Positions 56,191 to 64,000 are shown, numbered from the stretch's first letter. The stretch: 64,000 nt of DNA from Streptacidiphilus fuscans (GCF_015690355.1 NZ_JADPRT010000004.1:312330-376329), one strand, 5' to 3'. Notes: generated from the sequence alone by a model not told the origin. Made by a program: numbers and translations.

Positions 56191-57267
56191 CTAGGGCAGC
56201 TGCACGTGGCGGAACCGCCGGGGGAAGAGCCGGGCGGGAAGACTCCGCCACGCCGGCTCGTCCGCAGGCAGTCGCAGCTCGTAACAGCTGTAGGAGAGAC
56301 CGGCGGCCTGGGCGACCCGGGCGACCTCGGTGTCGCGCATGCCGAGTGCCGACATGGTCAGCAGGCGTCGGCCGACCGCGTCGAGGAGCAGGATCCTGAC
56401 CTCCGTTCGTTGGTCCCGGTGTTCGCGCAGCCAGATCAGCTCGACCGGTACCGCGGGCAAGGGCGCGCTGGGCGTGGGCGGCGGCGCGTCCGGGCCCAGG
56501 GGGAGCTCCAGGGTGCGGCCGGGTGCGTACGAGAGGGCCAGGGCCGTCCCGGTCCAGCTGACCGCGGCGCTGCCGATCCACTGTTCGTCCACCCAGCCGA
56601 GGTCGTGACGGCCGCGCACCAGACGGATCCGGCCCCGGTTGGGTCGGGCGGTGCAGGGCTCGCCGAACTCGCCGCGCGCCGGAGTGAAGCGGCGAGGTAC
56701 CGGTCGGCCGTACCTCCCGCGGGCCGGATCGAAGACCAGCGGCCTGACCTGATGCACCCTGGCGGCCAGCGCCTGGGTCTCCTCCAGCAGGCGACCGCTG
56801 CGCACTGCCCACCGCAGCCCGGACGGCGCGAACAGCCACAGCACCGTTTCCACCAGCACCGGAACCGGTGCCAGCAGTGCCGACCACACTGCCGCGACGC
56901 CGACGTCGTGCGCGAGCACGCCCCGAGTCGCGAGCCAGAGCGGCAGGCCGACCGACGCTGCCGTCGCCAGAACTGTGGTCACCCGCAGGGCGATCCTCCG
57001 GCTCAGCCGCCGCAGGCGGAGCGCGTCCGCCTGACCCTCCTCCGGTGCCGTCCAGGCCCGCCACCCCACGGCCGTGACCAGCAACGGCAGGGCGGTGGCC
57101 AGCCACAGGTCCCGGACGGCGGCGGCGTGATGGTCGGCTCCGACGGCGACGCAGACCGCTGCGGCCAGCGCCGGCCCGGCGGTCAGCAGGTTCCTGCCGA
57201 GTCGCCTCCAGAACACTGTGACCCGGTACTGAAAACGGGATATGACAGCCCGTTGCATCACGTCCAC
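56191..57267 (-). CDS. Membrane protein of unknown function, tandem paralogue 1
   Basis: 358 residues from a GTG at 57267 (GGGGGAG upstream; ATG 57258 is an alternative). Same layout as the neighbour: basic start, four helices ('LLTAGPALAAAVCVAVGA', 'LWLATALPLLVTAVGW', 'VLATAASVGLPLWLA', 'AAVWSALLAPVPVLVETVLWLF'), the shared 'TAPEEGQADALRLRRLSRRIALR' loop, and a C-terminal domain with 'VPVELIWLREHRDQRTEVRILLLD' and 'TEVARVAQAAGLSYSCYELR'. The 45-bp gap and matching start contexts (CACGGGG, GTGGAC) indicate a tandem duplication and one transcript. Confidence 0.75.
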   Translation of the reverse strand: MDVMQRAVISRFQYRVTVFWRRLGRNLLTAGPALAAAVCVAVGADHHAAAVRDLWLATALPLLVTAVGWRAWTAPEEGQADALRLRRLSRRIALRVTTVLATAASVGLPLWLATRGVLAHDVGVAAVWSALLAPVPVLVETVLWLFAPSGLRWAVRSGRLLEETQALAARVHQVRPLVFDPARGRYGRPVPRRFTPARGEFGEPCTARPNRGRIRLVRGRHDLGWVDEQWIGSAAVSWTGTALALSYAPGRTLELPLGPDAPPPTPSAPLPAVPVELIWLREHRDQRTEVRILLLDAVGRRLLTMSALGMRDTEVARVAQAAGLSYSCYELRLPADEPAWRSLPARLFPRRFRHVQLP

Positions 57268-57461
57268 GGCGCTCCCCCGATCCCCCGTGTGCGCCCGACA
57301 GGAGGAGTATCCGCCCGAATCGGCCCTCGGGTACCCCAGTCGGACACTTTCGGTCCCGGTTAGGCCCACCTCTACGCCGGTTGCCGGTGGTCCGGTGCGG
57401 TGGTGAGCTTGAGGGGAGCCCAGAACCGGCAGAGCAGCGTGGGGAAGCGGGTGACGACGGG

Positions 57462-57665
57462 ATGAAGGCGAAAGTAGGTGACCGGTTGCGCTTCCTGGGA
57501 CACCAGGTGGGCGCGCCCGACCACTTCGGTCGGGTGGTCGAGGTGATGGGCAAGGAAGGCGATCCGCCGTACCTGGTCGAGTTCGACGACGGGCACCGGG
57601 CCGAGGTCTTCCCCGGGACCGACTGCGAACTCGAACACGCGGGTGCCCATCACAGCGCCGCGTAG
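57462..57665 (+). CDS. DUF1918 small protein
   Basis: 67 residues, ATG 57462. 'KVGDRLRFLGHQVGAPDHFGRVVEVMGKEGDPPYLVEFDDGHRAEVFPGTDC' is a single SH3-like DUF1918 domain, a family common in actinobacteria with no assigned role. A second, divergent member lies at 61353. A strong hairpin follows. Confidence 0.85.
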   Translation: MKAKVGDRLRFLGHQVGAPDHFGRVVEVMGKEGDPPYLVEFDDGHRAEVFPGTDCELEHAGAHHSAA

Positions 57666-57690
57666 ACCGCAGAGAGCCGAGAAGACGAGC

Positions 57691-57720
57691 CGTAGCCCCG
57701 CGCAGCCGCGCGGGGCTACG
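57691..57720. terminator. Perfect 13-bp hairpin after DUF1918
   Basis: CGTAGCCCCGCGC (57691-57703) pairs perfectly with 57708-57720 around an AGCC tetraloop, 26 bp after the DUF1918 stop and 180 bp before zwf. Confidence 0.88.
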
Positions 57721-57899
57721 CCATTCGAGTGAACGCCGGTTCGGGGCTGCCGGATCGCCGAGATCTCTGGGGAGACCGGACCGGGGCCGCGCCTCGGGCG
57801 CGCGCACCCGACCTCCGAACGGCCCAACTGCGTCGCCGGAAGCAATGGAATTCCGGCCGCGCGGCACGTCTGGGGCAGCGGACGGGTACGGCTGCGCCC

Positions 57900-59405
57900 A
57901 TGTGTGCAGCAGCAGCTCCGTCCCAGGTCCCCGCTTCGGCCGCCTCGGCTGCGTCCGACACCGCCGCCGCGCTGGAGGGCGCCGACGTGCTGGTGCTCTT
58001 CGGCATCACCGGCGACCTGGCCAGGAAGATGATCCTGCCCGCCCTCTACCGCCTCTGCGAGAGCGGCCTGCTGACTGTGCCCGTCGTGGGTGTCACCACC
58101 CGCGCCTGGGACGACGGCATGCTGCGCGCGCACGCCCGGGACGCGGTGACAGAGGCGGTCACCGACTTCGACGAAGCCGTGTTCCAGCGCTTCGCCGCGC
58201 AGCTGTCCGTCGTCGCCGGGGTCCACGCCGACCCGAACACGATGAAGCCCCTCGCCGAGGCGATCCACGGATTCGCCGCCGTCTACCTGGCCGTCCCGCC
58301 GTCGCTCTTCCTTCCCTTGGCCAAGGCACTGGCCGAGGCCGGGCTCAACCGCAGTGCGCGGCTGGTCGTGGAGAAGCCGTTCGGTCACGACCTCGCCTCC
58401 TGCCGCGAGCTGCAGACCGATCTGGAGCGGTACTTCGACGACGACCACCTGCTGCACGTCGACCACTTCCTCGGGGAGGAGGCCGTGCGCGGCCTGCCGG
58501 GCCTGCGCACCGCCAACACGCTGCTGACCCCGGTCTGGAGCCGCGACTGGATCGACAACGTGCAGATCACCCTGGCCGAGGACTTCGGCGTCGAGGACCG
58601 CGGCTCCTTCTACGACGCGGTCGGCTGCATCCGCGACGTGATCCAGAACCACCTGCTGCAACTCCTCGCCTACCTGGCCATGGAACCGATCGGCACCGAG
58701 GCGCTGCGGACCAAGGGACAGCCCGACGCCCAGGCCAAGGCAAAGGCCCGCGCGGCCGAGGCCCTGCGTCTGCTCCAGGCGGTACGCACGATCCGGCCCG
58801 AGGACGCCGTCCTCGGCCAGTACCAGGGATATCAGCAGGTGACCGGGGTCCGACCCGACTCGACCACCGAGACCTACGCGGCGCTGCGCCTCTCCATCGA
58901 CAACGAGCGCTGGTCCGGGGTGCCCTTCTACATCCGCAGCGGAAAGTGCCTTGCCGCCACGGCCACCGAAGTGGTCGTCCAACTGCGCGCACCGTCGTTG
59001 ATCGCCGGTACCCAGCGGGGAGGCGGCGGCAGCCACGGCACGCCGCCCGACCTGATCCGGTTCCGGGTCAAGCCGAACCCCGGCCTGACGTTCGCCGTCA
59101 CCCTGGAGCGCCCGGAACCGCCGCACGAGCGGGTGACCGGCGCGGCCGGCGTCGACTTCGAGACGGTGCTCGGCCGTGAGCCGCTGCCCTACGAGACCGT
59201 GATGAACGCGGCGATCGTCGGCGACCCGATCCCCTTCGCCACGTTCCCCTGCATCGAGGAGGCCTGGCGGATCGTGGCGGACGTGATCGACACCGGCAGC
59301 CGCCCGATCCCGTACGAGCAGGGCAGTTGGGGGCCGGATGCCGCTCGGCGGCTCGTGCCGGGCGAGGGCTGGCACCAGCCGCTCTGGGCGCTGCCGGGCA
59401 CGTGA
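57900..59405 (+). CDS. zwf: Glucose-6-phosphate 1-dehydrogenase
   Basis: 501 residues from ATG 57900 (the frame extends to 57729, but the extra residues lack family character). NADP-binding 'VLFGITGDLARKMILPALYRL' near residue 35; 'VVEKPFGHDL' and active-site 'LLHVDHFLGEEAVRGL' with the catalytic His-Asp/His region; C-terminal 'FYIRSGKCLA' and 'PYETVMNAAIVGDPIPFATF'. Converts glucose-6-phosphate to 6-phosphogluconolactone, giving NADPH. The motif 'DHFLGEE' departs from the commoner DHYLGKE (the Lys that contacts substrate is Glu), so this may be a secondary isozyme. No opcA or tal gene is adjacent. Confidence 0.88.
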   Translation: MCAAAAPSQVPASAASAASDTAAALEGADVLVLFGITGDLARKMILPALYRLCESGLLTVPVVGVTTRAWDDGMLRAHARDAVTEAVTDFDEAVFQRFAAQLSVVAGVHADPNTMKPLAEAIHGFAAVYLAVPPSLFLPLAKALAEAGLNRSARLVVEKPFGHDLASCRELQTDLERYFDDDHLLHVDHFLGEEAVRGLPGLRTANTLLTPVWSRDWIDNVQITLAEDFGVEDRGSFYDAVGCIRDVIQNHLLQLLAYLAMEPIGTEALRTKGQPDAQAKAKARAAEALRLLQAVRTIRPEDAVLGQYQGYQQVTGVRPDSTTETYAALRLSIDNERWSGVPFYIRSGKCLAATATEVVVQLRAPSLIAGTQRGGGGSHGTPPDLIRFRVKPNPGLTFAVTLERPEPPHERVTGAAGVDFETVLGREPLPYETVMNAAIVGDPIPFATFPCIEEAWRIVADVIDTGSRPIPYEQGSWGPDAARRLVPGEGWHQPLWALPGT

Positions 59406-59450
59406 GCGGGTTAAGTGGCGGGTTGTGCGGGATGGGCGTGCGCTTGAGGT

Positions 59451-59615
59451 ATGAGCGACGACGACATCATCACCGCCTGGACGGAACGCCTGCGGATGCA
59501 GGCTCCCGGCCTCTCGCCCGAGCGGGCGCGCCTCTTCGTGCGGGACCTGTTCTACGCGGCCCAGCGTGAGCTGGACAAGGAGCAGGCGGAGGCCGACTTC
59601 GACCGCGAGGAGTAG
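59451..59615 (+). CDS. 54-residue acidic helical protein
   Basis: ATG 59451, ends 'EAEADFDREE'. 'DDIITAWTERLRMQAPGLSPERARLFVRDLFYAAQRELDKEQ' predicts two helices with a charged tail. Good codon bias (third-position G/C) supports it despite its length. No known function; follows zwf by 45 bp on the same strand. Confidence 0.65.
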   Translation: MSDDDIITAWTERLRMQAPGLSPERARLFVRDLFYAAQRELDKEQAEADFDREE

Positions 59616-59665
59616 CCCTCAGCAGGGCCGCCGGGAGATCCCGTCCAGGGATCCGTCCGGAGAGA

Positions 59666-60586
59666 TCAGGGCACGATCACCAGCTTGCCCCGGGTGTGAC
59701 CGGTCCGGCTGGCGTCGAAGGCGGCGGCGACCCGGTCGAGCGGGAAGGTCTGCGCGACCTCCACGGTCAGCGCGCCCCGGTCGATCACGGTGGCCAGTTC
59801 GGCCAGCTTCACGCCGTCCGGGCGGACCCAGATCCACATGCCGCCGTGCTGCTCGACGGTCGGGTCGGCGACGGACGCGTTCCGCCCGCCCGGCGCGAGC
59901 ACGGCCAGGGTGACCTCCAGCTGTCCGCCGACGAAGTCCGCGACGGCGGTGACGCCGTCCGGAGCCAGGGCGCGGACCCGCTCGGCCACGCCGTCGCCGT
60001 AGGCCACCGGCTCGGCTCCCAGCTTGCGCACGTAACCGTGGTTCCGCTCCGACGCCGTGCCGATCACCTTGGCCCCGCGGTCGACGCCCAGCTGCACGGC
60101 CATGCTGCCCACGCCGCCCGCCGCGCCGTACACCAGCAGCACGTCGTCCGGGCCGACGCCCATCCGATCCAGGGTGCGCAGCGCGGTCAGGCCCGCCAGC
60201 GGCAGGCCGCCCGCCTGGGCCCAGTCCAGCGAGGCCGGCTTGCGGGCGACGTGCTGGGCGGAGACCGTGACCAGCTCGGCGAAGGTGCCCGCGTGGATGT
60301 CGTCCTTGCGGGCGTAGGACATGACCGGGTCGCCCGGTGCGAACTCGGGCGTGTCCGGGCCGACGGCGACGACCGTTCCGGCCACGTCCCAGCCCGGGAT
60401 CACCGGGAAGACGGTGTCCATCATCGGCTCCAGGCCGCCGGCCATGACCTTCCAGTCCACGGGATTCACCCCGGCGGCCCGGACCTTGATCAGCACCTGG
60501 CCGGGCCCGAGCTTGGGATCGGGCACCTCGCCGTACCGGAGCCGGGAGTTGTCCACGGCAAAGGCTTCGTATGTCACTGCGCGCAT
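59666..60586 (-). CDS. Zinc-independent NADPH:quinone oxidoreductase-like enzyme (MDR family)
   Basis: 306 residues. GroES-like N-domain ('YGEVPDPKLGPGQVLIKVRAAGVNPVDWKVMAG') and Rossmann domain 'DVLLVYGAAGGVGSMAVQLGVDRGAKVIGTAS'. 'GWDVAGTVVAVGPDTPEFAPGDPVMS' is typical. Zinc-ligand cysteines are absent, so it is a reductase of quinones or enones using NADPH. ATG 60586 after AGGAGG. Confidence 0.87.
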   Translation of the reverse strand: MRAVTYEAFAVDNSRLRYGEVPDPKLGPGQVLIKVRAAGVNPVDWKVMAGGLEPMMDTVFPVIPGWDVAGTVVAVGPDTPEFAPGDPVMSYARKDDIHAGTFAELVTVSAQHVARKPASLDWAQAGGLPLAGLTALRTLDRMGVGPDDVLLVYGAAGGVGSMAVQLGVDRGAKVIGTASERNHGYVRKLGAEPVAYGDGVAERVRALAPDGVTAVADFVGGQLEVTLAVLAPGGRNASVADPTVEQHGGMWIWVRPDGVKLAELATVIDRGALTVEVAQTFPLDRVAAAFDASRTGHTRGKLVIVP

Positions 60587-60850
60587 GAGCAGACCTCCTC
60601 ACAGCCATCCTCTGCTCGTCGGCCGCAGCCCGCTCGCCGGTGCCCGGACCCAGGGAAATCCCGGTGACCCGGTTGCAGCAGCGGACCGCGCCGGGGGCTG
60701 CCGTGCGTGCCAGCATCGGAGGCGTGCCCCCACGGTCCGGTTCGACCGCCGCGTGTCGCTGGGCATCCCGGCGGGTTCGCCCCTGACGCCGCAGCAGAAG
60801 CAGCAGTACGAGAAGCAGCAGTTCGGCAGTACAGGCAGAGGAGCCACCCC

Positions 60851-61336
60851 ATGGCGAGCGACCCCACCCGCCGCACCGGCAGTTCCGTCCCCGCATCCGT
60901 CCCCGCGCGCCAGGCGTGGTGGGCGGCGCACGACCCGGCCCTCGAACTCCAGCACCTCTGGGGCGAGGTGAGCCGCCTGTTCGAACGCGCCGCGCAGGAC
61001 ACCTCGGAGGCGCCCCGCCACTGGATGCCGGTGGCCGAGGAGGAGGACACCGGCGATGCGTACGTGGTCCGCGCCGAACTCCCCGGCGTGCCGCGCGAGC
61101 GGGTCAGCGTGGAGCTGGACGGCAAGGAGCTGCACATCTCCGGCACCGTGGACGAGACCTCCGGGGGCAGCGCCCTCCGCCGCCGGACCGGCTCCTTCGC
61201 CTACGGCATCCGCGTGCCCGGCGACGTCGACAGCGCGGGCATCCAAGCCCGGCTCACCGACGGGGTGCTGACGGTCACTCTGCCCAAGTCCGGCCAACCG
61301 GCCCGCCGCAGCATCGACATCGCCGTCGCGGAGTAG
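60851..61336 (+). CDS. Hsp20/alpha-crystallin small heat-shock protein
   Basis: 161 residues, ATG 60851 after AGAGGAG. N-terminal region 1-60 with 'PALELQHLWGEVSRLFERA'; alpha-crystallin domain about 60-150 ('DAYVVRAELPGVPRERVSVELDGKELHISGTVDE', 'GSFAYGIRVPGDVDSAGIQARLTDGVLTVTLPK'). ATP-independent holdase. I see no CIRCE or HAIR-type operator in the 264 bp upstream, only a cagcag/gaagcag-rich stretch at about 60788-60825. Confidence 0.92.
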   Translation: MASDPTRRTGSSVPASVPARQAWWAAHDPALELQHLWGEVSRLFERAAQDTSEAPRHWMPVAEEEDTGDAYVVRAELPGVPRERVSVELDGKELHISGTVDETSGGSALRRRTGSFAYGIRVPGDVDSAGIQARLTDGVLTVTLPKSGQPARRSIDIAVAE

Positions 61337-61352
61337 TCAGCCGCTCAGCCGC

Positions 61353-61574
61353 TCACAGATAACAGGACTTGGGCGACACCGTCACCACGCGCGGCTTCCT
61401 GACCCGGATGTACGTGGCCGGGCTGGCGACGACGACGGCCTCGTGCCCGTCCTCGTACTCGACCCGGTAGAGCGGGGCGGCGCCGCCGCTGAGGACCTCC
61501 TTGACCTTGGCGATCCGGTCGTTGGATCCGGCCGGGCCGTGCATCAGCAGCCAGTCCCCTTTGGCAGCCTGCAT
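61353..61574 (-). CDS. DUF1918 small protein (second copy)
   Basis: 73 residues, ATG 61574 after GGGAGG. 'KGDWLLMHGPAGSNDRIAKVKEVLSGGAAPLYRVEYEDGHEAVVVASPATYIRVRK' is one DUF1918 domain, more divergent and with a basic tail compared with the copy at 57462. Divergent from the DyP gene with 155 bp between starts. Confidence 0.82.
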   Translation of the reverse strand: MQAAKGDWLLMHGPAGSNDRIAKVKEVLSGGAAPLYRVEYEDGHEAVVVASPATYIRVRKPRVVTVSPKSCYL

Positions 61575-61729
61575 CGGGATCGCCTCCCAGGTGGCGCGGA
61601 CGGCGGACACGTGAGAAATCCCCACCAGTCTAGGACCGCGTCCCGGACCACGCCGTCCGAGTCGCTGCCGGGCACGGGCGTGGTCCGGCACGTAGCATCG
61701 CAGCAGTAGACCCGCGCCGAGGGAGCCTT

Positions 61730-62704
61730 ATGGCTATTCCGCAGTCCGTCGTCGTGCCGCCTACCCGCGCGGCGGTATTTCTCGTCGGCACGATCGCCGA
61801 GGGGGGCGAACGGACCGTCCGCGACCTGCTCCAGAACCTGGCCGGCGTCATCCGCACGGTGGCGTTCCGCGCCCCGGGCGACGGGCTCGTCTGTGTCGCG
61901 GGCGTTGGCTCCGAAGCCTGGGGACGGCTCTTCCCCGGCGGCCCGCGGCCGCGGGAACTGCACCCGTTCAAGGAGTTGGACGGCCCCGCCGGGCACCGCG
62001 CCCCGGCCACCCCGGGCGACCTCCTCTTCCACATCCGCGCCCAACGCATGGACCTATGCTTCGAGTTGGCCCGCCAGGTGACGGACCACCTGGGCGACGC
62101 CGTCACCGTGGTCGACGAGGTGCACGGCTTCAAGTACTTCGACGAGCGCGACCTGCTCGGCTTCGTCGACGGCAGCGAGAACCCGACCGGGCCGACCGCT
62201 GACGCCGCCGTCTACATCGGCGACGAGGATCCGCTGTTCCAGGGCGGCAGTTACGTGATCGTGCAGAAGTACCTGCACGACCTGGCCGCGTGGACGGCAC
62301 TGCCCACCCCGGAGCAGGAGAAGGCGATCGGCCGCCACAAGTTCAGCAACGTCGAGTTCCCCGACGACGTCAAGGCGCCGAACGCGCACATCGCCGTCAA
62401 CACCGTCGTCGAGAACGGCGTGCAGCGTCAGATCGTGCGCGAGAACATGCCGTTCGGCGCTGTGGGGAGCGGCGAGTTCGGGACCTACTTCATCGGCTAC
62501 GCGCGCACCCCGGCGGTGACCGAGCGGATGCTGGACAAGATGTTCCTGGGGGATCCGCCGGGCAACACCGACCGCATTCTCGACTTCTCGACGGCCGTCA
62601 CCGGCTGCCTGTTCTTCGTGCCGAGCGTGGACTTCCTGAACGCCGTCACCGTCGGCGGCAGCGACGCCGGCTCGCTGGGTGTCGGCAGTCTGAAGGACAC
62701 CTGA
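61730..62704 (+). CDS. dyp: DyP-type haem peroxidase, encapsulin cargo
   Basis: 324 residues, ATG 61730 after GAGGGAG. Class B DyP: distal 'DLLGFVDGSENPTGP' with catalytic Asp147 and Asn151, proximal haem ligand His220 in 'APNAHIAVN', and Arg237 in 'IVRENMPFG'. The C-terminus 'GSDAGSLGVGSLKDT' matches the family 1 encapsulin targeting peptide (typically DGSLGIGSLKG-like). It oxidises dyes, lignin-like phenolics or other substrates with H2O2 inside the shell encoded 30 bp downstream. Confidence 0.95.
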   Translation: MAIPQSVVVPPTRAAVFLVGTIAEGGERTVRDLLQNLAGVIRTVAFRAPGDGLVCVAGVGSEAWGRLFPGGPRPRELHPFKELDGPAGHRAPATPGDLLFHIRAQRMDLCFELARQVTDHLGDAVTVVDEVHGFKYFDERDLLGFVDGSENPTGPTADAAVYIGDEDPLFQGGSYVIVQKYLHDLAAWTALPTPEQEKAIGRHKFSNVEFPDDVKAPNAHIAVNTVVENGVQRQIVRENMPFGAVGSGEFGTYFIGYARTPAVTERMLDKMFLGDPPGNTDRILDFSTAVTGCLFFVPSVDFLNAVTVGGSDAGSLGVGSLKDT

Positions 62705-62734
62705 ACCAGTGTGAAGGAGCTAGGAGATACCGGT

Positions 62735-63532
62735 ATGAACAATCTGCACCGGGAGTTGGCCCCGATCACCCCGTCCGCCTGGTCCCAGATCGAGGAGGAG
62801 GCCCGCAGGTCGTTCAAACGCCATCTGGCGGGCCGCCGGGTCGTCGACGTGACGGGCCCGCAGGGCCCCGAGTTGGCGGCCGTCGGCACCGGACACCTCA
62901 AGGACATCGAGCCCCCGACCAGCGATGTCCGTGCCCGGCTCCGCGAGGTCCGGCCGCTGGTCGAGCTGCGGGTGCCGTTCACCGTCAGCCGTGCGGCCGT
63001 TGACGACGTCGAGCGCGGCTCCCAGGACTCCGACTGGCAGCCGGTCAAGGACGCCGCGCGGGTCATGGCCTTCACCGAGGACCGCGCCGTCTTCGACGGC
63101 TACCGGGCCGCCGGCATCGAGGGTATGCGCGCCCACAGCTCCAACTCGGTGCAGACGCTGCCCGCGGAGCCCGACGGCTACCCGGACGCCATCAGCAGCG
63201 CCCTCACCGCGCTGCGGCTGGCGGGCGTCGACGGCCCGTACTCGGTGCTGCTGGGCGCGGACGAGTACCGCGCGGTCAGCGAGACCTCCGACCACGGCTA
63301 CCCGATCGCCAAGCACGTCGCCAACATGATCGACGGCGAGGTGATCTGGGCGCCCGCGCTGACCGGCGCGTACGTGCTGACCACGCGCGGCGGCGACTTC
63401 GAACTCCGGCTCGGCCAGGACCTGTCGATCGGCTACAGCACGCACGACCGGGAGAACATCGAGCTGTACTTCCAGGAGACGCTCACCTACCTCACCTACA
63501 CGGACGAGGCTGTCGTGGTGCTGCGTCCCTGA
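62735..63532 (+). CDS. enc: Family 1 encapsulin shell protein
   Basis: 265 residues, ATG 62735 with GGAG upstream. HK97-fold linocin-M18-type shell: 'MNNLHRELAPITPSAWSQIEEEARRSFKRHLAGRRVVDV' N-helix and E-loop, 'DWQPVKDAARVMAFTEDRAVFDGY', and 'ELRLGQDLSIGYSTHDRENIELYFQETLTYLTYTDEAVVVL' at the C-terminus. Length fits T=1 shells of 60 subunits. Cotranscribed with the DyP gene; together they make an oxidative-stress nanocompartment. Confidence 0.95.
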   Translation: MNNLHRELAPITPSAWSQIEEEARRSFKRHLAGRRVVDVTGPQGPELAAVGTGHLKDIEPPTSDVRARLREVRPLVELRVPFTVSRAAVDDVERGSQDSDWQPVKDAARVMAFTEDRAVFDGYRAAGIEGMRAHSSNSVQTLPAEPDGYPDAISSALTALRLAGVDGPYSVLLGADEYRAVSETSDHGYPIAKHVANMIDGEVIWAPALTGAYVLTTRGGDFELRLGQDLSIGYSTHDRENIELYFQETLTYLTYTDEAVVVLRP

Positions 63533-63547
63533 CCAGCCCACACGAAC

Positions 63548-63574
63548 AGGACCGGGCCGCTTCGGCCCGGTCCT
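63548..63574. terminator. Perfect 12-bp hairpin after the encapsulin gene
   Basis: AGGACCGGGCCG (63548-63559) pairs with CGGCCCGGTCCT (63563-63574) around a three-base loop, between the convergent encapsulin gene and the acidic-protein gene. Confidence 0.9.
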
Positions 63575-63612
63575 GACTCATGAGGTGCTCGGGTGAGGTG
63601 CCCGGGTAGCTG

Positions 63613-63894
63613 TCAGGTGTAGCTGGACGGCGGGAAGTCCTCGCGGTCCTTGCGGTGGACGCCCTTGTCGGGGGCGAGTTCGCCCTCGGCGACCTCGCGG
63701 TCGACCTCGGACTCCTCGCCGCTGTACTGCGCCTCGGAGCTGGGCTCCGCCTCGGGGTCCAGGCCGACCTCCTCGCGGTCGACCTCGGTGCGCTCCTCGA
63801 GCTCGTCCTCGTCGGGGCGGCGCGGAAGGCCGCCTCCGTGGCCCGTGTCGGGATTGCCTTCGACGGTCTTGTTGGACTTGTGGTGGTGCGCCAT
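63613..63894 (-). CDS. Acidic low-complexity protein
   Basis: 93 residues, ATG 63894 after AGGAG. 'MAHHHKSNKTVEGNPDTGHGGG' then a strongly acidic stretch with two related phrases ('ERTEVDREEVG', 'EESEVDREVAEGE') and a C-terminus 'KDREDFPPSSYT'. Predicted disordered; no domain recognised. Its start lies 10 bp after the stop of the partial gene upstream, so they probably form one transcript. Confidence 0.7.
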   Translation of the reverse strand: MAHHHKSNKTVEGNPDTGHGGGLPRRPDEDELEERTEVDREEVGLDPEAEPSSEAQYSGEESEVDREVAEGELAPDKGVHRKDREDFPPSSYT

Positions 63895-63904
63895 GTCTCT
63901 CTCC

Positions 63905-64000
63905 TTACGCCTTCGCCTTGTCCGCCGCGTCCGCCGCCCGATCCTCCGTGCCGTCCGACTCGTCCTTCTTCTCGCCCTCGCGGATGGTGCAGTGCAGCGA
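63905..64000 (-). CDS. C-terminal end of a gene running off the window
   Basis: Frame ends at TAA (63905-63907); the visible tail reads SLHCTIREGEKKDESDGTED then RAADAADKAKA. Highly charged and GC3-rich, consistent with coding. Too short to identify. Confidence 0.5.
   Translation of the reverse strand, partial: SLHCTIREGEKKDESDGTEDRAADAADKAKA

Noticed and set aside
54368..57553. 1061-aa minus-strand open frame across hypE and the paralogous membrane genes
   Set aside because: Arg/Pro/Gly-rich, out of frame with the two clear membrane proteins and antisense to hypE; a compositional artefact.
60587..60850. HspR/CIRCE-type operator before the Hsp20 gene
   Set aside because: I searched by eye for CTTGAGT/ACTCAAG and TGTCATC/GATGACA type repeats and found none.

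Overview
This window comes from a high-GC actinomycete chromosome, most likely Streptomyces or a close relative in the Streptomycetaceae. The evidence is the very strong third-position G/C, frequent GTG starts, the many small actinobacterial DUF proteins, and three gene sets typical of the group: 2-methylisoborneol biosynthesis, a group 1h [NiFe]-hydrogenase and a DyP/encapsulin pair. I see no rRNA, tRNA, CRISPR array, insertion sequence, integrase or phage gene, so this reads as ordinary (largely accessory) chromosome.

Layout. 1-20.8 kb: the 3' end of guaB1, then mostly single-gene units. These are a secreted small protein, a DUF5995 protein, a divergent reductase/XRE regulator pair, nucleotidyltransferase, MOSC, PNPOx-like, GNAT, a Tat-exported FAD oxidase of the type II cholesterol oxidase family, a class F sortase that appears to have lost its catalytic residues, a large kinase-like/flippase membrane protein, phosphotransferase, patatin, VOC, a tandem Mop protein, GNAT/DUF2332, a divergent CsoR-family repressor/DUF302 pair with two operator palindromes, and a PAS-SpoIIE phosphatase. 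20.9-24.7 kb: a compact minus-strand 2-methylisoborneol operon (family 2B encapsulin shell, 2-MIB synthase, GPP C-methyltransferase). 24.8-39.4 kb: a TPR regulator with a collagen-like linker, DUF4389, TenA, VTT membrane protein, a probable cysteine-type leader peptide, DUF1684, an LLM oxidoreductase, a secreted GH8 glycosidase behind a palindromic operator, and assorted small enzymes.

39.5-55 kb is the centrepiece: a plus-strand cluster for an O2-tolerant, atmospheric-H2-oxidising-type group 1h hydrogenase. HypX (aerobic CO-ligand synthesis) comes first, then the small and large subunits, NifU-like, DUF5947, DUF6084, a 491-aa unknown, the maturation protease, a 33-aa membrane peptide, and hypA-B-F-C-D-E. 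Most genes overlap by 4-8 bases or are closely spaced, so the cluster is probably one transcriptional programme making, maturing and anchoring one enzyme. Two tandem paralogous membrane proteins of unknown function converge on hypE.

57-64 kb: DUF1918, zwf, small proteins, a quinone-oxidoreductase-like enzyme, Hsp20, a second DUF1918 protein, then a DyP peroxidase carrying a C-terminal encapsulin-targeting tail followed by a family 1 encapsulin shell. The window therefore carries two unrelated-family protein nanocompartments about 38 kb apart. Several genes end in short tandem repeats that contain or abut their stop codon, and several convergent pairs share perfect hairpin terminators.
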